Part shown: positions 11,823 to 21,939 of the stretch, piece after piece
How positions within the stretch are numbered: the stretch's first letter is position 1
How the letters are laid out: each line of letters begins with the position of its first letter
DNA from: Gyromitra esculenta
Lineage: Eukaryota > Ascomycota > Pezizomycetes > Pezizales > Discinaceae
Reading direction: 5' to 3'
Assembly (NCBI GenBank): GCA_038503075.1
Contig: JBCAML010000018.1
Location: 1,178,001 to 1,242,000 of the forward strand
DNA length: 64,000 nt
Translations under genes and position numbers: made by a program
The notes under the pieces: generated by a model
Databases searched by the model: none
Seen by the model: the letters and a program-made list of their open reading frames with translations, nothing else
Told to the model about the DNA's origin: nothing

Positions 11823-14415
11823 TTACCCAATAACGCTTTTTAAACTCAACCCTTCCAAAAACCCTGCTAAATCCTCCTTCCGCACCTCCACCACGGTAGC
11901 TTCAAACGCATCAATCCTGATTCTAGCCTGCGTCGTATCAGCAACCTCCTGGAAAGCTATACCAAACTTATTCCGCCCTCTCTTCCTCTCTTCCTCCTCA
12001 TCCTCCTCATCCTCCTCATCCTCATCCTCGTCTTCCTCATCCTCATCCTTTTCCTTTTCCTCTTCCTCTTCCTCCTCCCCATCCACATCTACTTTGATCT
12101 CCTTTTCCTTCTTCCTCTCCCCCCTTTTCTTCTTAGCTGATATACGACCACCAGGTACAGTGCCGACGACAACATACACTCCACGGCGCTCGTTAAGGGA
12201 GGCGACAACAAGCGGAAGATGCTTTGTCCGAGACTGCTCGCGTTCCTGTTCGAGGATCGCTTCACCGAGCCAGAGCGCAAGTTTTGAGACTGCGTTTGGG
12301 TGCGTGAAGATAGCGACGTCAGGACCTTCTTTTACGACGGCCAAGCGGAAAGCACGGAGAAGTCGTATCTGACGTTTTTCGATTAGAGCGGTGCCAGTGC
12401 GAAGGATGGCGCGATGGAGTTCCATGGCTGTAGGTAGGGCGGATTTGAGAGCTTCAATGCTGTGGGCTATGAGTTAAAATCCAACTTAAGAGAAATTGAA
12501 GGGGCCCAAGCGGCACCTGCTGAGAGGACATGGGTGAAAGAACGTACTCTTCTAGGGCATCATAGGCACCCCAAAAATTACCGATCCACGCCTCGCTCTC
12601 TCTACTCTCTTCTTTTCTCCCTTCTTCTTCTCCTTCAATTACCTCCCCATCGCCCAATTTCACCGCCAATCCTTTTTTCCCCATCTCTAGCAATCCACCA
12701 ACAATATATGCTACATCTACCGCACTCAGACATCCACTCCAACCCCAGCACCTCACGAATCCCTCCCGCACTATACCTTCCAATCCATACAGCGGCGCAT
12801 ACTTCTCCAGCCGATCTCGCAAAGTTCGCTTCAGATCCATATCCATGTGTGTATAACTTTGCTTGCACTGGTTCAGACTAAACCCCATTTTCGCTAATAG
12901 CTTGTGAAGTCGTTTTCGTCCGTGTTCGGACCAGATATGGAGCTTGGAGCCCAGAAATGAGGAATGCAGCATCGAGTCATATAACGACCAATGACGGATC
13001 AACATGAACCTGTATTCGGGTGAGAGTCGGATTGCTGTGTCTTCTGGTGACCGCGCCGTGGTTTGAAGGGAGTTATTAACGCCATTTGTGGAGCCCGCAA
13101 ATACAGAGAATGTGTGGGCATCGGGTGGATTAAGACGGCGAACTTCATCTCGGAGGACAGAGCGGATTTGCTCTTCACGGCTAGAAACCCAACCTAATTC
13201 TGCACTTTTCTTTGGAGGGCCAGAGGAAACGCCTCGGCCGTAAATTTCGCCAGAGGAGACACCAACAATGGCCAACCAGAGGAGATCATTGTCTTCTCGG
13301 CCGAGGTCAGAGGCAAGGGAGTAAAGGAGACCGGATATGGGCTCGCCATACCAGGTACCCTGGGAGTAGTAGAATGCAACCGTAGCTTCATGTTTGGCTC
13401 TAAGACGGCGGAGCTTTCGACGAAGGGTTTTGGCTATAGGGGGTGGCCGCAAAGGAGGTGGAGGAGGAAGTTGTTGTGAAAGAGACGAGGCGGGAGAGTG
13501 TGAACGTGCTGGAGGGGGGGACGATGCAATGTTGTGCGTTGAAGGGTACGAGAGCAGGGTGTGGCTATGGAGCAAAGGAGAGGACGCATCAGACTGAATC
13601 TTGGGTCAGAATCTGGGCGTAGGGAGCATTTAGAGGGAACGACAAACCTTATTACTATCCCTTCTCATTCGGATCCGGGACCTATTCCTATCGTTTTCTT
13701 CGTCATTTTCTTCATCTTCTAGTTCATTCGAACTCTTTCGTTTCCGGCCACTCGTACCCTCGGGTCTAACAATGTCCAAAGGGGCCTCTCCACCTTCATT
13801 GTCGTCCTCAGTTTCTGCATCCTCCCGCCCTTCGTCCTCGCTATCACTATCATCTTCTGAATCCACCTCTGGCATATCTATCAATGCTTTGAAAGCTGTT
13901 CCCTCCTCTCTCATATCTTCCTCAATGTCTCCATCATCAAAACATTTAATCCCCCCTACCCCATTACCTACCCCGTATTTCCCTCCCTCGACCTTTCCAT
14001 CTTCCCTCACCTGCACATCCCCATGCCCCGCTTGAAGCCCTGTATACACATTATAAAGGTTCCATGGTCGTCTACCATCAATAATCCAGCACTCCACATT
14101 CCTCCCTTCCTCCCCCGACAAGCCCAGAAAATTTGACAAATCCACCAATCCCCCAAGACCCAAACATATTACGAACCGTAGCTCCTCGTTACCACTAATA
14201 AGTGTATTGTTAACCTTTTCGAGCTCCTGGTATCCAGCGACAGGGTGGATCTTATGTGGAATGTAGTCTGATTTCAGAAGATGAGTGAGAATTCGAGTTG
14301 CGCAAAGAGAATCGGTGTCAAGGGCACAGAGAATTAAGATCGAAGGATTAGTGGAGTGTGCGTGCGCTTTAAGGTGGGCGTAGGCGGAGGAGAAAAGGGT
14401 GCGGGGAATGAACAT
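11823..14415 (-). CDS. CDC45: DNA replication initiation factor Cdc45
   Basis: Cdc45 joins Mcm2-7 and GINS to form the CMG replicative helicase in the nucleus. Three exons fit in phase: 13648-14415, 12548-13593 (acceptor ATTCAG) and 11823-12459 (donor GTACGT at 12547, acceptor CCCACAG), giving 816 residues. The N-terminus has the DHH-like fold: SILILCALDTDSLCATRIL (about 25-43) and ECWIIDGRRPWNLYNVYTG. An acidic loop follows (PEVDSEDDSDSEDEG). Exon 2 has KLRRLRAKHEATVAFYYSQG, LLWLAIVGVSSG and IRHWSLYDSMLHSSFLGSKL. The exon 2/3 join restores FWGAYDALED-IEALKSALPTAM, the conserved Cdc45 sequence, followed by LRTGTALIEKRQIRLLRAFR. The C-terminal part carries an extra run of about 40 mostly Glu/Asp residues encoded by a TCC/TCA repeat (about 12000-12080). 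Two ACGCGT boxes lie about 180 bp upstream of the start. Confidence 0.93.
11990..12085. repeat. Trinucleotide-type repeat encoding acidic tract in CDC45
   Basis: Plus strand shows repeated TCC, TCA and TCT triplets (TCCTCCTCATCCTCCTCATC...). On the coding strand this gives an almost unbroken Glu/Asp run near the CDC45 C-terminus. It lies between the KKKRGERKKEKE basic patch and the conserved KFGIAFQEVAD segment, so it is an internal surface insertion. Confidence 0.8.
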
Positions 14416-14591
14416 TGGAAGCTATGATCGGACGATGATCACCCGGGGGAGGTTCCAATTTGGAGCGGATGATTCGAAAGCACGTAAGCGGTATTCCGGT
14501 AACGAGGATTGAAAAATTATAGGATATTGTGAAGTCGTTCAGAGCGAGTCGTAAATGCACGTTAAGGGGACGTTTCTTTGTGTGTTTCGTC

Positions 14592-14606
14592 ACGCGTCCG
14601 ACGCGT
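14592..14606. promoter_or_regulatory. Pair of ACGCGT boxes upstream of CDC45
   Basis: Two ACGCGT hexamers (14592-14597 and 14601-14606) about 180 bp before the CDC45 start. In yeasts this MluI cell-cycle box is bound by MBF and drives G1/S expression of replication genes. Single ACGCGT sites are common by chance in a window of this size, but two within 15 bp in front of a replication gene are less so. Binding is inferred. Confidence 0.5.
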
Positions 14607-16656
14607 CGTTAATTGCGGAGGTTGGGAAATCAATTACGGTACCGATAAAGATAATCGCTTGGGCTAGCTCGACTCGGCTCGACTCGATTCAAAAGAGAGT
14701 ATGACACTGTAAGGAGAGAATGGTCAACTCAAACAAGGGAATGTAATGTCATAGAGTGCGTAGAACGTATTCGCACAGGACTTTGCTGTAGCTGTTGGAA
14801 TTTGAAGAGTCGTGGAGGGGGAGGAAAGTTAGGGGGACGCGAAATTGCTTGGCCCCAACCTGAAGCGCGTAGAGTCCAAATCAACACCACCAACCAACAA
14901 CCACCAGAAACTCTCGGCCATCGCTGCAGGATTCGCCAATTCCTTCCCATGAATTATTTTGGAATATCCGAATCTATAGATCTTGAATTCGTAAGCACGG
15001 TTCAGACATTGCATAATCCCGCATTTTTCGGCAAAGACCGATTTTACTAGCCCGCCCTCTCTAGTCAACCCTAGCCCTTATCAATAAAGGTAGGTTGGAC
15101 GACCAAACCAAACTGCACTCTACATCCTCTCAAATACCAGGAACAATCTGTAGGCTTTCTATAGAAGCAGTTTTCAACTTTGCAATGTCTCCCAAGTGTC
15201 TGAGGAACCAGTGATTTCTTATGACGCAGTCTATATTAAACTTTCCACCTGTGAGGTATGAATGAAACTCCGAGTGGAAAGCAAGTACATGTATACGCGC
15301 TACTAAGCCGCGTTATATAGATCTTATAGAGGTTCCAGCTCAGTGTCCCTACTTTTTGACAAAAAATTCTCGATCTACATACCAACACCGTCGAGCTCCG
15401 CTTACGAGTGACAGGCTATGAAGACCGAAGATAGACAGTAAATTTTACCCGACAGTACTATTTTTCTGTAACATCACATAAAGGGAAAAGTAATAGAAAG
15501 CATGTAAATGATACTATTTCCAAATATGTATGGAGGGAAAATAAGCATGACCACCTCGTCTTATTCCCCGCAATCCAGGCCATGTATGGATCAGAACCAA
15601 CATCTATTCTCTCGGTATCGCATATAGTAGCACCATTTTCTATTAATTTTACCATCTAAAGATATTATCGCTTTTATTTGATTCCCTAATTCGGCCTATT
15701 TAAAGTACTATGGGTAAAACGTTTCTCGCCATCGGTATTTTAAAGCCTATCGCTTCAATGTGTATGAAGAGGCATGGGGCATCCAAATTTAGCCTTATGA
15801 GGACTAATATCCGTATACGCAGAGTATCTTATGTTGTCTAGTAACTTCTTAACCGTTGTATGACCAAGAGATTGTAGCGTAGAAAATCGATTCTTAAATA
15901 TGTAGAGGAGAGTGATGCACGTTTCTGCAATTGAGGTTGGTACCAGGATCCGGAAGTTTAGACGATTGGTATACTTGCTCGGAGAAAGTTTCAGTTAATG
16001 ACCTGTTAAGGGGAATATATCCTCTCCTTTTATAACCCAATTCGATTTCTAGTCCTTCCTTAATTTCTTTGCTTCGTTAGTCTAATATTGAGGATAACGA
16101 TTTTTGAATTAGAGAAATTTATCCAAGGATTGATAAGTAGGGCTTAGTTAACCTTTTTCGTAAATCATAGCTATACCTATAGCGGGAGGATAATTTGCTT
16201 CTTTTTTTGAGATTAAAATCACCCAAAGCATCATCCTCCAATTTACGCAGATTCACAGATGATCACTCGAGATGTTGTTGGCAAGAACCAATAATATGTA
16301 GGCTTGGCAAAAATATTCAGACTTCAATAAGATCTGGCTACGTCCTTGTAAAAACAGAGTTTATCTGGTCCCCATACCAATCTTACGGGTCTACTGTTTC
16401 CACCAGATTCTGCTCCATTCTACTTGTTCGCCCCGTTGGCTTGGTGGGTTCTCGAAGTCTCTCTGGCTAGCTAGCATATTCACCACCACCACCCATTCTT
16501 TGCTTCGAATTCCCCACAGGGGCTTGTTTTAGCCAGATTAGGGATTGCGTTTCAATCCCTCTGGGGTGAGAAGCTTTTCTGTTTTTACTAAGTAATAAAC
16601 ACATGCTGACCAGGCAGTAGGACTCCAGCGTGTGCGCCAGACGACCTGTCCAAGCC
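14607..16656. other. Intergenic, start of accessory-looking island
   Basis: About 2 kb with no supported gene. Open frames are short and lack known motifs. A TACATGTA palindrome is at 15286-15293. The DNA is AT-rich from about 15.4 to 16.4 kb. Confidence 0.4.
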
Positions 16657-17226
16657 ATGGTTCTTTTCGAAGTCGAAAGGAAATTCATCTTCCTCCCAAA
16701 GCTTATCTCTATCTTCAGATCCAACAAAGGTCAGCCGCCATTTAGGCATCTAACCTATAAGGGAGCAACTACATTCCGCGACACCTATTACGATTCTTCC
16801 AATATCCTGTCTAGCCATGGCATCTGGATTCGAAAACGAGATAAATGCTGGGAAGCAAAGAGACTTGTGAAGGGAGATTTCGTGCAAACATCGTACGAAG
16901 AAATCACCAATTCGCCGAAAATTCGTAGTCTAGTTCATGAGCATATACCGGAGATATCTGTCAATAGCGAAAACTTTGGACTAAAGATTTTTTGCGATTT
17001 CACTACCAAGCGAGAAATTTATCTAGCTGATAAAAAGTTTTCAATTATGTTGGATGAAGCAAATTTCGGGCACATAGTCGGCGAGGTTGAGCTTCTTACA
17101 CAAGATGTGTATGCCGCGGAGTCCGATATTGATAGATTTTTTCAGAAGTACTCTTGGTTCTTCCAGAATGGGAAACCTAAAGGGAAGATAGAAGCGTATC
17201 TAGAAAAATATGGCCCTGGGGTTTGA
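16657..17226 (+). CDS. CYTH-domain triphosphatase (thiamine triphosphatase-like)
   Basis: Single-exon gene of 189 residues with a complete CYTH (triphosphate tunnel) fold. The ATG at 16657 puts the ExExK signature at its normal N-terminal place: MVLFEVERKF, with E5, E7 and K9. Other tunnel residues are present: RDTYYDS (about 49-55), WIRKRD (68-73), CWEAKRL (74-80), the basic strand DFTTKREIYLAD (about 124-135), the acidic strand IVGEVELL, and C-terminal GKPKGKIEAYLEKYG. CYTH enzymes hydrolyse thiamine triphosphate or inorganic and nucleoside triphosphates, using Mg2+ bound to the ExE glutamates. The size and the W-IRKR/CWEAKR pattern best fit the eukaryotic thiamine triphosphatase group, but substrate cannot be read from sequence. 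It lies tail to tail with the UMP/CMP kinase. A cytosolic location is expected because no targeting signal is seen. Confidence 0.87.
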   Translation: MVLFEVERKFIFLPKLISIFRSNKGQPPFRHLTYKGATTFRDTYYDSSNILSSHGIWIRKRDKCWEAKRLVKGDFVQTSYEEITNSPKIRSLVHEHIPEISVNSENFGLKIFCDFTTKREIYLADKKFSIMLDEANFGHIVGEVELLTQDVYAAESDIDRFFQKYSWFFQNGKPKGKIEAYLEKYGPGV

Positions 17227-18056
17227 AGCCATTACATAATAGATATATATATGAACTTTTCTTTTATAAAATTTCAGTGTTCTGACGGGTAATTGCATGC
17301 GTTTAACTGGGCTTGTGTAATTCTGTTAAAATTATCGCTACGAACTTGCTCTCGTTTTCTGGGAAAGAAATTCGTCTGCGAAGAGTCTAAGGTATTACAT
17401 ACTAAACATCTATTTTGTAGCATCGCGGTGGCCCTAACGGTTACCAGCACACAGCGGGTAAGACAACAGTGGTTTTGGAGCGCTTAAAGAACCAGCATCT
17501 TACCAAGATGCATATACTTCCTCTGTTTTTTTACGTTTCGAGTCAGTCTAGAAGTTGAAACACCTACCAGTCGATAGATTTTAGTATTTCAAGAAACTAA
17601 ATCGCTGAGCAACTGGTGAGACGGACAAATCGCTCATGGTAAATGTTGTGCAATTCACCACTACATGTAGTAGCAATCATGTAATAGTCTGATCAAAGGT
17701 CAAGCTCTCCAAAATTGTGCTTCGCCATTGAGGGATGTATTATCACACGTAGCTTAGAGCTTTAAGAAATATGTCCCAAAAGGGTGTATTCCCTCATCTG
17801 AGCCCGAGTTTATGGGGTTGTGGTTGCAATATCTCTTGAAAAAAATATTTCGCGCAAAGCGACAGCAAATCTATAAAGGGTAAAATAAAGCGACCTTTTT
17901 AGGTTGCCAGAAACAGGTTATGGAAACGAATTCAAAGCAGCATAGTATCATCTAGTTAATAAAACAAAGACTGCAGTGTAAGGTCATACTCAACTCTTCC
18001 TCTCCTGGAACTCTTGAGTATCACTGCTTTGAATCACCCACGGGGCTGATGTAGTT
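17227..18056. other. Intergenic between convergent CYTH and kinase genes
   Basis: About 830 bp of AT-rich DNA between two 3' ends. No gene seen. Contains a TACATGTA palindrome at 17662-17669. Confidence 0.4.
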
Positions 18057-18952
18057 CTATAGCGTGTTAACATCTATCAGCGAAAGACAGAGAAACGTAT
18101 GCTTTACCTCTACTACCCGCTTTACGTCAAAATACCCACTTTCCAACGGACCATTGCAGTCGATCTTACTTAAGTTAATGGTATTATACTTTATCGTCAA
18201 CTTTCTAGAAATTTGGTGATAATACGTACTGTAATCACTTTATCTTTCGTGCGAAAATACTCTATGACAGGCATTGTGTCGTAATTGAAACCGTACCATC
18301 TTTTTTCAAAAGCCTCCTCGTTGTCATCGATACGCTGAGAATACGTGCCTCTAATCAAGACTCGTTTCAACATCACTTCGCGAGTGCCGTCGAAATGTAA
18401 GGTAACTTTGCTTTTGCACACCTGATATATATGCTTGTTAAATAACCAGCCATTTATCAATGTAGGTACGTGTAGCTGCAGGGCACACATACCGTGTTCT
18501 CAAAGTGAAGTGCCTGATCCATATTACGTGGAAAACCATCAATTAGGAAAGTTTTAATGCCTTTCTTTATCTCAAGCAGCATTGCGTTTGTCAACACCGT
18601 CACGGCTAATTCTGCTGGCACGAGCTTTCCTTGCTGTAGCGTTTGTTCGATGAGGTCACTGTTCACGGAGCCCCGCTTATTTTTCTCTTCCCTCAAAAGA
18701 TCCCCAACGGATAGATGAGCGATATCAAATTCCTGTGCAAGCCTTTCGCACTGTGTACCTTTCCCTACACCGGGCCCCCCTATACATACGATATCAGTAT
18801 TTTCTACCTTGTCGCTATAAGGACCACGGGGACTAAGGGCCAATACCCAGGACGTTTATAACTAGGATCTCGCTATCCTTGAATAGTAGGCCTTTGGTAT
18901 GGGCCTTTTGGCATTGCTCTCTGTCATTTGAGGGTTCTTGGGGTTCTACCAT
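18057..18952 (-). CDS. UMP/CMP kinase-like nucleotide kinase (diverged)
   Basis: Adenylate-kinase-fold enzyme expected to phosphorylate UMP/CMP with ATP, supplying UDP/CDP and so CTP. Four exons fit in phase: 18847-18952, 18493-18779, 18230-18421 and 18057-18164, giving 230 residues. Introns are 67, 71 and 65 nt with donors GTATTG, GTATGT and GTACGT. The first splice rebuilds the P-loop: FKDSEILVINVLG joined to GPGVGKGTQCERL (about 24-48). Then come the NMP-binding region HLSVGDLLREE, the LIDGFPRNMDQA motif, the lid RGTYSQRIDDNEEAFEKRW (155-173) and MPVIEYF. The last splice adds ITIDCNGPLESGYFDVKRVVE, the normal C-terminal strand and helix. The lid has Q where SGR is usual, and DGTREVMLKR replaces the common CPEEVMLKR, so this looks like a diverged paralogue rather than a canonical URA6. 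The last about 15 residues are uncertain. It is divergent to viperin, 2 kb away. Confidence 0.88.
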
Positions 18953-20970
18953 ATTTATTCGCGTTTTGAAGGGATTTTATAGTTGAGATGCTTAGGACGA
19001 TATTTTCTCGAAGAGTAGCACGATACACTAGGATGAATTTCGGCTTAAACCCTATACGTAGGTGGATTTGAGAGATTCAAGGGTCAATTTTGGGTGGAAG
19101 GAGTTGATGGGTCGATGAGTTGGCAAAGGAAGCATTCCCGAAACTTAGGATGATTAATATTACAGATGCCCATAGTCACCACCCATGGCCACAAGCCGTC
19201 ACTAGCGCTATAGCATCATCATTGATAGGTCAGGTCAATTGATCTGGGGTATAAAAAGGCGCCAGAGGTTAACCCTTATTGTACCCACATACAGATGAAT
19301 CAAACGCGAGGCAAGATAACATACTTAAATTAAAAGTATAGTGAAAAATAAGATCGGAAAAGAATGACATTGATTGGGGAACAAGAGTTGTTATCACCGA
19401 TCAACCAACAAAGCAGTAACAGAGGCATGCGTTCTACTCATGTGACCGGATTGAAGACGCGTGGTTAGTGTTTCACTGAAGGGTTTAATCTCTAGGTAGT
19501 GCCCGCAATTTGTACTCTGCTATGCAGAGCATGCATATGCAATTGAATTGGGCGAATTAGATGTCCTTGTGTACCCGTGTTTACAGGGTCTAGTTTGCAT
19601 GGTGCACGTAAATCCAGATATGGTGCGGGAAGGCGTAGAGAGTGAATTAGGCAAGCTATCCACACCCTCTTCAAAAAAGATTTGTTAGCAAAGCCACAAT
19701 CAAAAAACCGCAATCTGAGGAAATGCCACTAATTTGTGGCTTTGACTACACATCCTCGCCTCTTGGTAAGCCGCTAAAAGCCTCTTTTGCTGTTTTCAGG
19801 ATTCTAATTGGTCATAATTATCTAAAGGTGTGGACAGGCTTGCCCAGCTCACCCTCTCCGCCTTCCCGCACCACAGGTAACCGAAACAGTTGATCTATGG
19901 AGATATGGACGGAGTCCAATAGCAACCAACACGCCACAATTCAAACGCCAAGGCACGAAAATACGGCATAGGAGTGTGAGCATGGGGCGGAGGAGTTATC
20001 CGTTTTATGGGGTCACCTTACGAACAATCTGAGACCTGTAACATCTTCATATCTGTGCCTCTAGTAGAGTGCACTCTCTTAGAATTAGTAATAGAATTAG
20101 GCTAGGTTTTGTGTCAATCTAGAAAGCCCTTCCTGAGGTTTGGCCACCCCGAAGAGCCTTTTCCATTGCGGCTTGCAGTCAGTATTTTATGAGCCTGAGC
20201 ATTTAGCGAAGATTGCGGGTCGCAAATATAATCTGAGAGGCCCATGTAGGGTAGACATATGTCTAATTGAGAGTGTAGGGCTAGTGATAATCTACGTTGT
20301 CCTACTGCCTTTGGCTGTAGGGCGAACCTTTGTAGGGCGACCGAACCACAGACCCAACCATATCCGCACACTTTCAGCATCTCAGAGGCTGTATCACAGC
20401 CGGGAGAGCTAGTTGCACCCTACCAAGTAAATAGTAAGCATTTTAAGTACATACCTTCGGATCCTGACCCCTCACTTGGCTATTATACCATCTCTTAAAC
20501 TTTGGTAATGGTTTTTCTAAAAAGGTGGGGGGCCTTTTTAGGACTCTATAAATCGACATCAAGCATTACCTAATCGTTATAAAGAGTTCGAATTAGGCAT
20601 AAATAGCCTAGAGAAGCTCTCTCAACCTATTATTCATATTTTATTCTATGTAACTGCCTGTATAAGACTCTAGGAACTAAAAATACCTCGATGATCGGAA
20701 TCCTGATGATGAGCGGTTACACGGTTATGCACCCCGCTCTGTTTAACGCAGTCGCAAAATATATGTTTATGTCGGTTCTTTTTGGTCGTACTAATGGATG
20801 CCACCAGTTGCACAGTTCAGAACTTGAAGAAGTAGATATTAAGACAGTATTGCCACGAATACCCTCTACCACACTTGCTGTAGAGTTTCTCTATTTTTTT
20901 AATCCAAGGTAAGTTCATTCAATTATGGGAACCTTTTTTTACGATTCTAACGCAAATATAGTTGCCTAGT
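18953..20970. other. 2-kb divergent intergenic region, kinase / viperin
   Basis: Holds the presumed promoters of the kinase (minus) and viperin (plus). No gene supported. Candidate TATA-like sequences on the viperin side are TATAAAT near 20546 and TATAAGA near 20661. A 253-bp inverted-repeat element lies in the middle (19621-19873). Confidence 0.45.
19621..19873. mobile_element. 253-bp element with about 46-bp inverted arms
   Basis: Left arm 19621-19666 (starts TGGTGCGGGAAGGCGTAGAG) and right arm 19828-19873 pair along their length with a few mismatches. Most mismatches are A on the left arm against G on the right (AGAGAGTGAATTAGG against AGAGGGTGAGCTGGG when aligned), a transition bias like that left by RIP or cytosine deamination. 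No coding content. The type is uncertain (MITE or simple foldback). It sits between the divergent kinase and viperin genes. Confidence 0.7.
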
Positions 20971-21939
20971 ATGATATTCGGATTGGTACTAGTTTTTCTC
21001 GCCCTTGCTGGGGTACTATTTATCACTCGTCGCCGTGCTTCTCGTCGTGTTGTCCCCGTTTCTGTCAATTACTTTTTCACTCGAAAATGTAATTACGAGT
21101 GCGGTTTCTGCTTTCATACGGCAAAAACTTCATACATACTGCCCATCGAAGATATAAAGCGAGGCCTTACTCTCTTAAGGGACGATGGGATGCGAAAAAT
21201 CAACTTTGCCGGTGGAGAGCCATTCCTCTATCCCAAATTAATGTCGACAATGTTGGCCTTCTGTAAAGAAGAGCTGAAACTGGAATCAGTGTCCATCATC
21301 ACCAACGGAAGTCTTGTCACAGAGAAGTTCCTGCTTGAGAGCGGAAAGCATATCGATATCCTCGGTGTCTCTTGCGACTCGTTTAACGAAGAGACCAATA
21401 TCCGCATTGGTAGAGGAACGGGCAAGCATATTGAGAAACTCAAGCTGCTGTCGGAGCTATGCAAGAAGTACAATATTAAGTTTAAACTCAACACGGTCGT
21501 CAATCGTTTCAACATCGATGAAGATATGAATGAAGCCGTCCGACAGCTCGATCCCTTCCGCTGGAAATGCTTCCAGGTCCTCATAGTCAAGGGAGAAAAC
21601 AACTCTGAGTCGACTCTTCGAGACGCTACGAGGTTCTGTGTAACTGACGAGGAATTTGACCGTTTTTGCAAACGGCATGCGGAAAATAAGTCGTTGGTGC
21701 CCGAGTCGAATAACGTCATGAAGAGTTCGTACCTCCTTCTCGATGAATATATGCGGTTTCTGGACAAAGATGCAGAGTTGACTAGTGAGTCGATATTGAA
21801 TGTTGGTGTACAAGCTGCATTGGCAGATATCAAATGGGATCAGGACACTTTCAATGAGCGGGGCGGAATATTCGATTGGACAACGAAGAAGGAGGAGGTG
21901 GGAGGTTGTGGCACTCCTAACACCAAATTGGAGTGGTAG
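20971..21939 (+). CDS. Viperin (RSAD2-like radical-SAM ddhCTP synthase)
   Basis: Single-exon protein of 322 residues. Eukaryotic viperins use S-adenosylmethionine and a [4Fe-4S] cluster to convert CTP to 3'-deoxy-3',4'-didehydro-CTP, a chain terminator of viral RNA polymerases. The ATG at 20971 starts a hydrophobic anchor (IFGLVLVFLALAGVLFI, 2-18) followed by RRRASRR, comparable to the membrane-binding N-terminus of animal viperin. The radical-SAM motif CNYECGFCFHTAKTS gives C40, C44 and C47. Then come GGEP (81-84), GVSCDSFNEETNIRIGRG (132-149), NRFNIDEDM, RWKCFQVLIVKGEN, the LVPESN segment, LLDEYMRFL and the characteristic C-terminus RGGIFDW...TKLEW ending in Trp. A short insertion (KKEEVGGCGTPN) precedes the last residues. 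Similarity to vertebrate viperin runs the full length, so the call is firm. CTP as substrate is inferred from the eukaryotic family. It is probably on ER or lipid-droplet membranes. Confidence 0.95.
   Translation: MIFGLVLVFLALAGVLFITRRRASRRVVPVSVNYFFTRKCNYECGFCFHTAKTSYILPIEDIKRGLTLLRDDGMRKINFAGGEPFLYPKLMSTMLAFCKEELKLESVSIITNGSLVTEKFLLESGKHIDILGVSCDSFNEETNIRIGRGTGKHIEKLKLLSELCKKYNIKFKLNTVVNRFNIDEDMNEAVRQLDPFRWKCFQVLIVKGENNSESTLRDATRFCVTDEEFDRFCKRHAENKSLVPESNNVMKSSYLLLDEYMRFLDKDAELTSESILNVGVQAALADIKWDQDTFNERGGIFDWTTKKEEVGGCGTPNTKLEW

Noticed and set aside
18493..18843. Starting the kinase at the non-ATG frame from 18843
   Set aside because: TTG is not an expected start, and splicing the ATG exon at 18847-18952 rebuilds VLGGPGVGKGTQ exactly.
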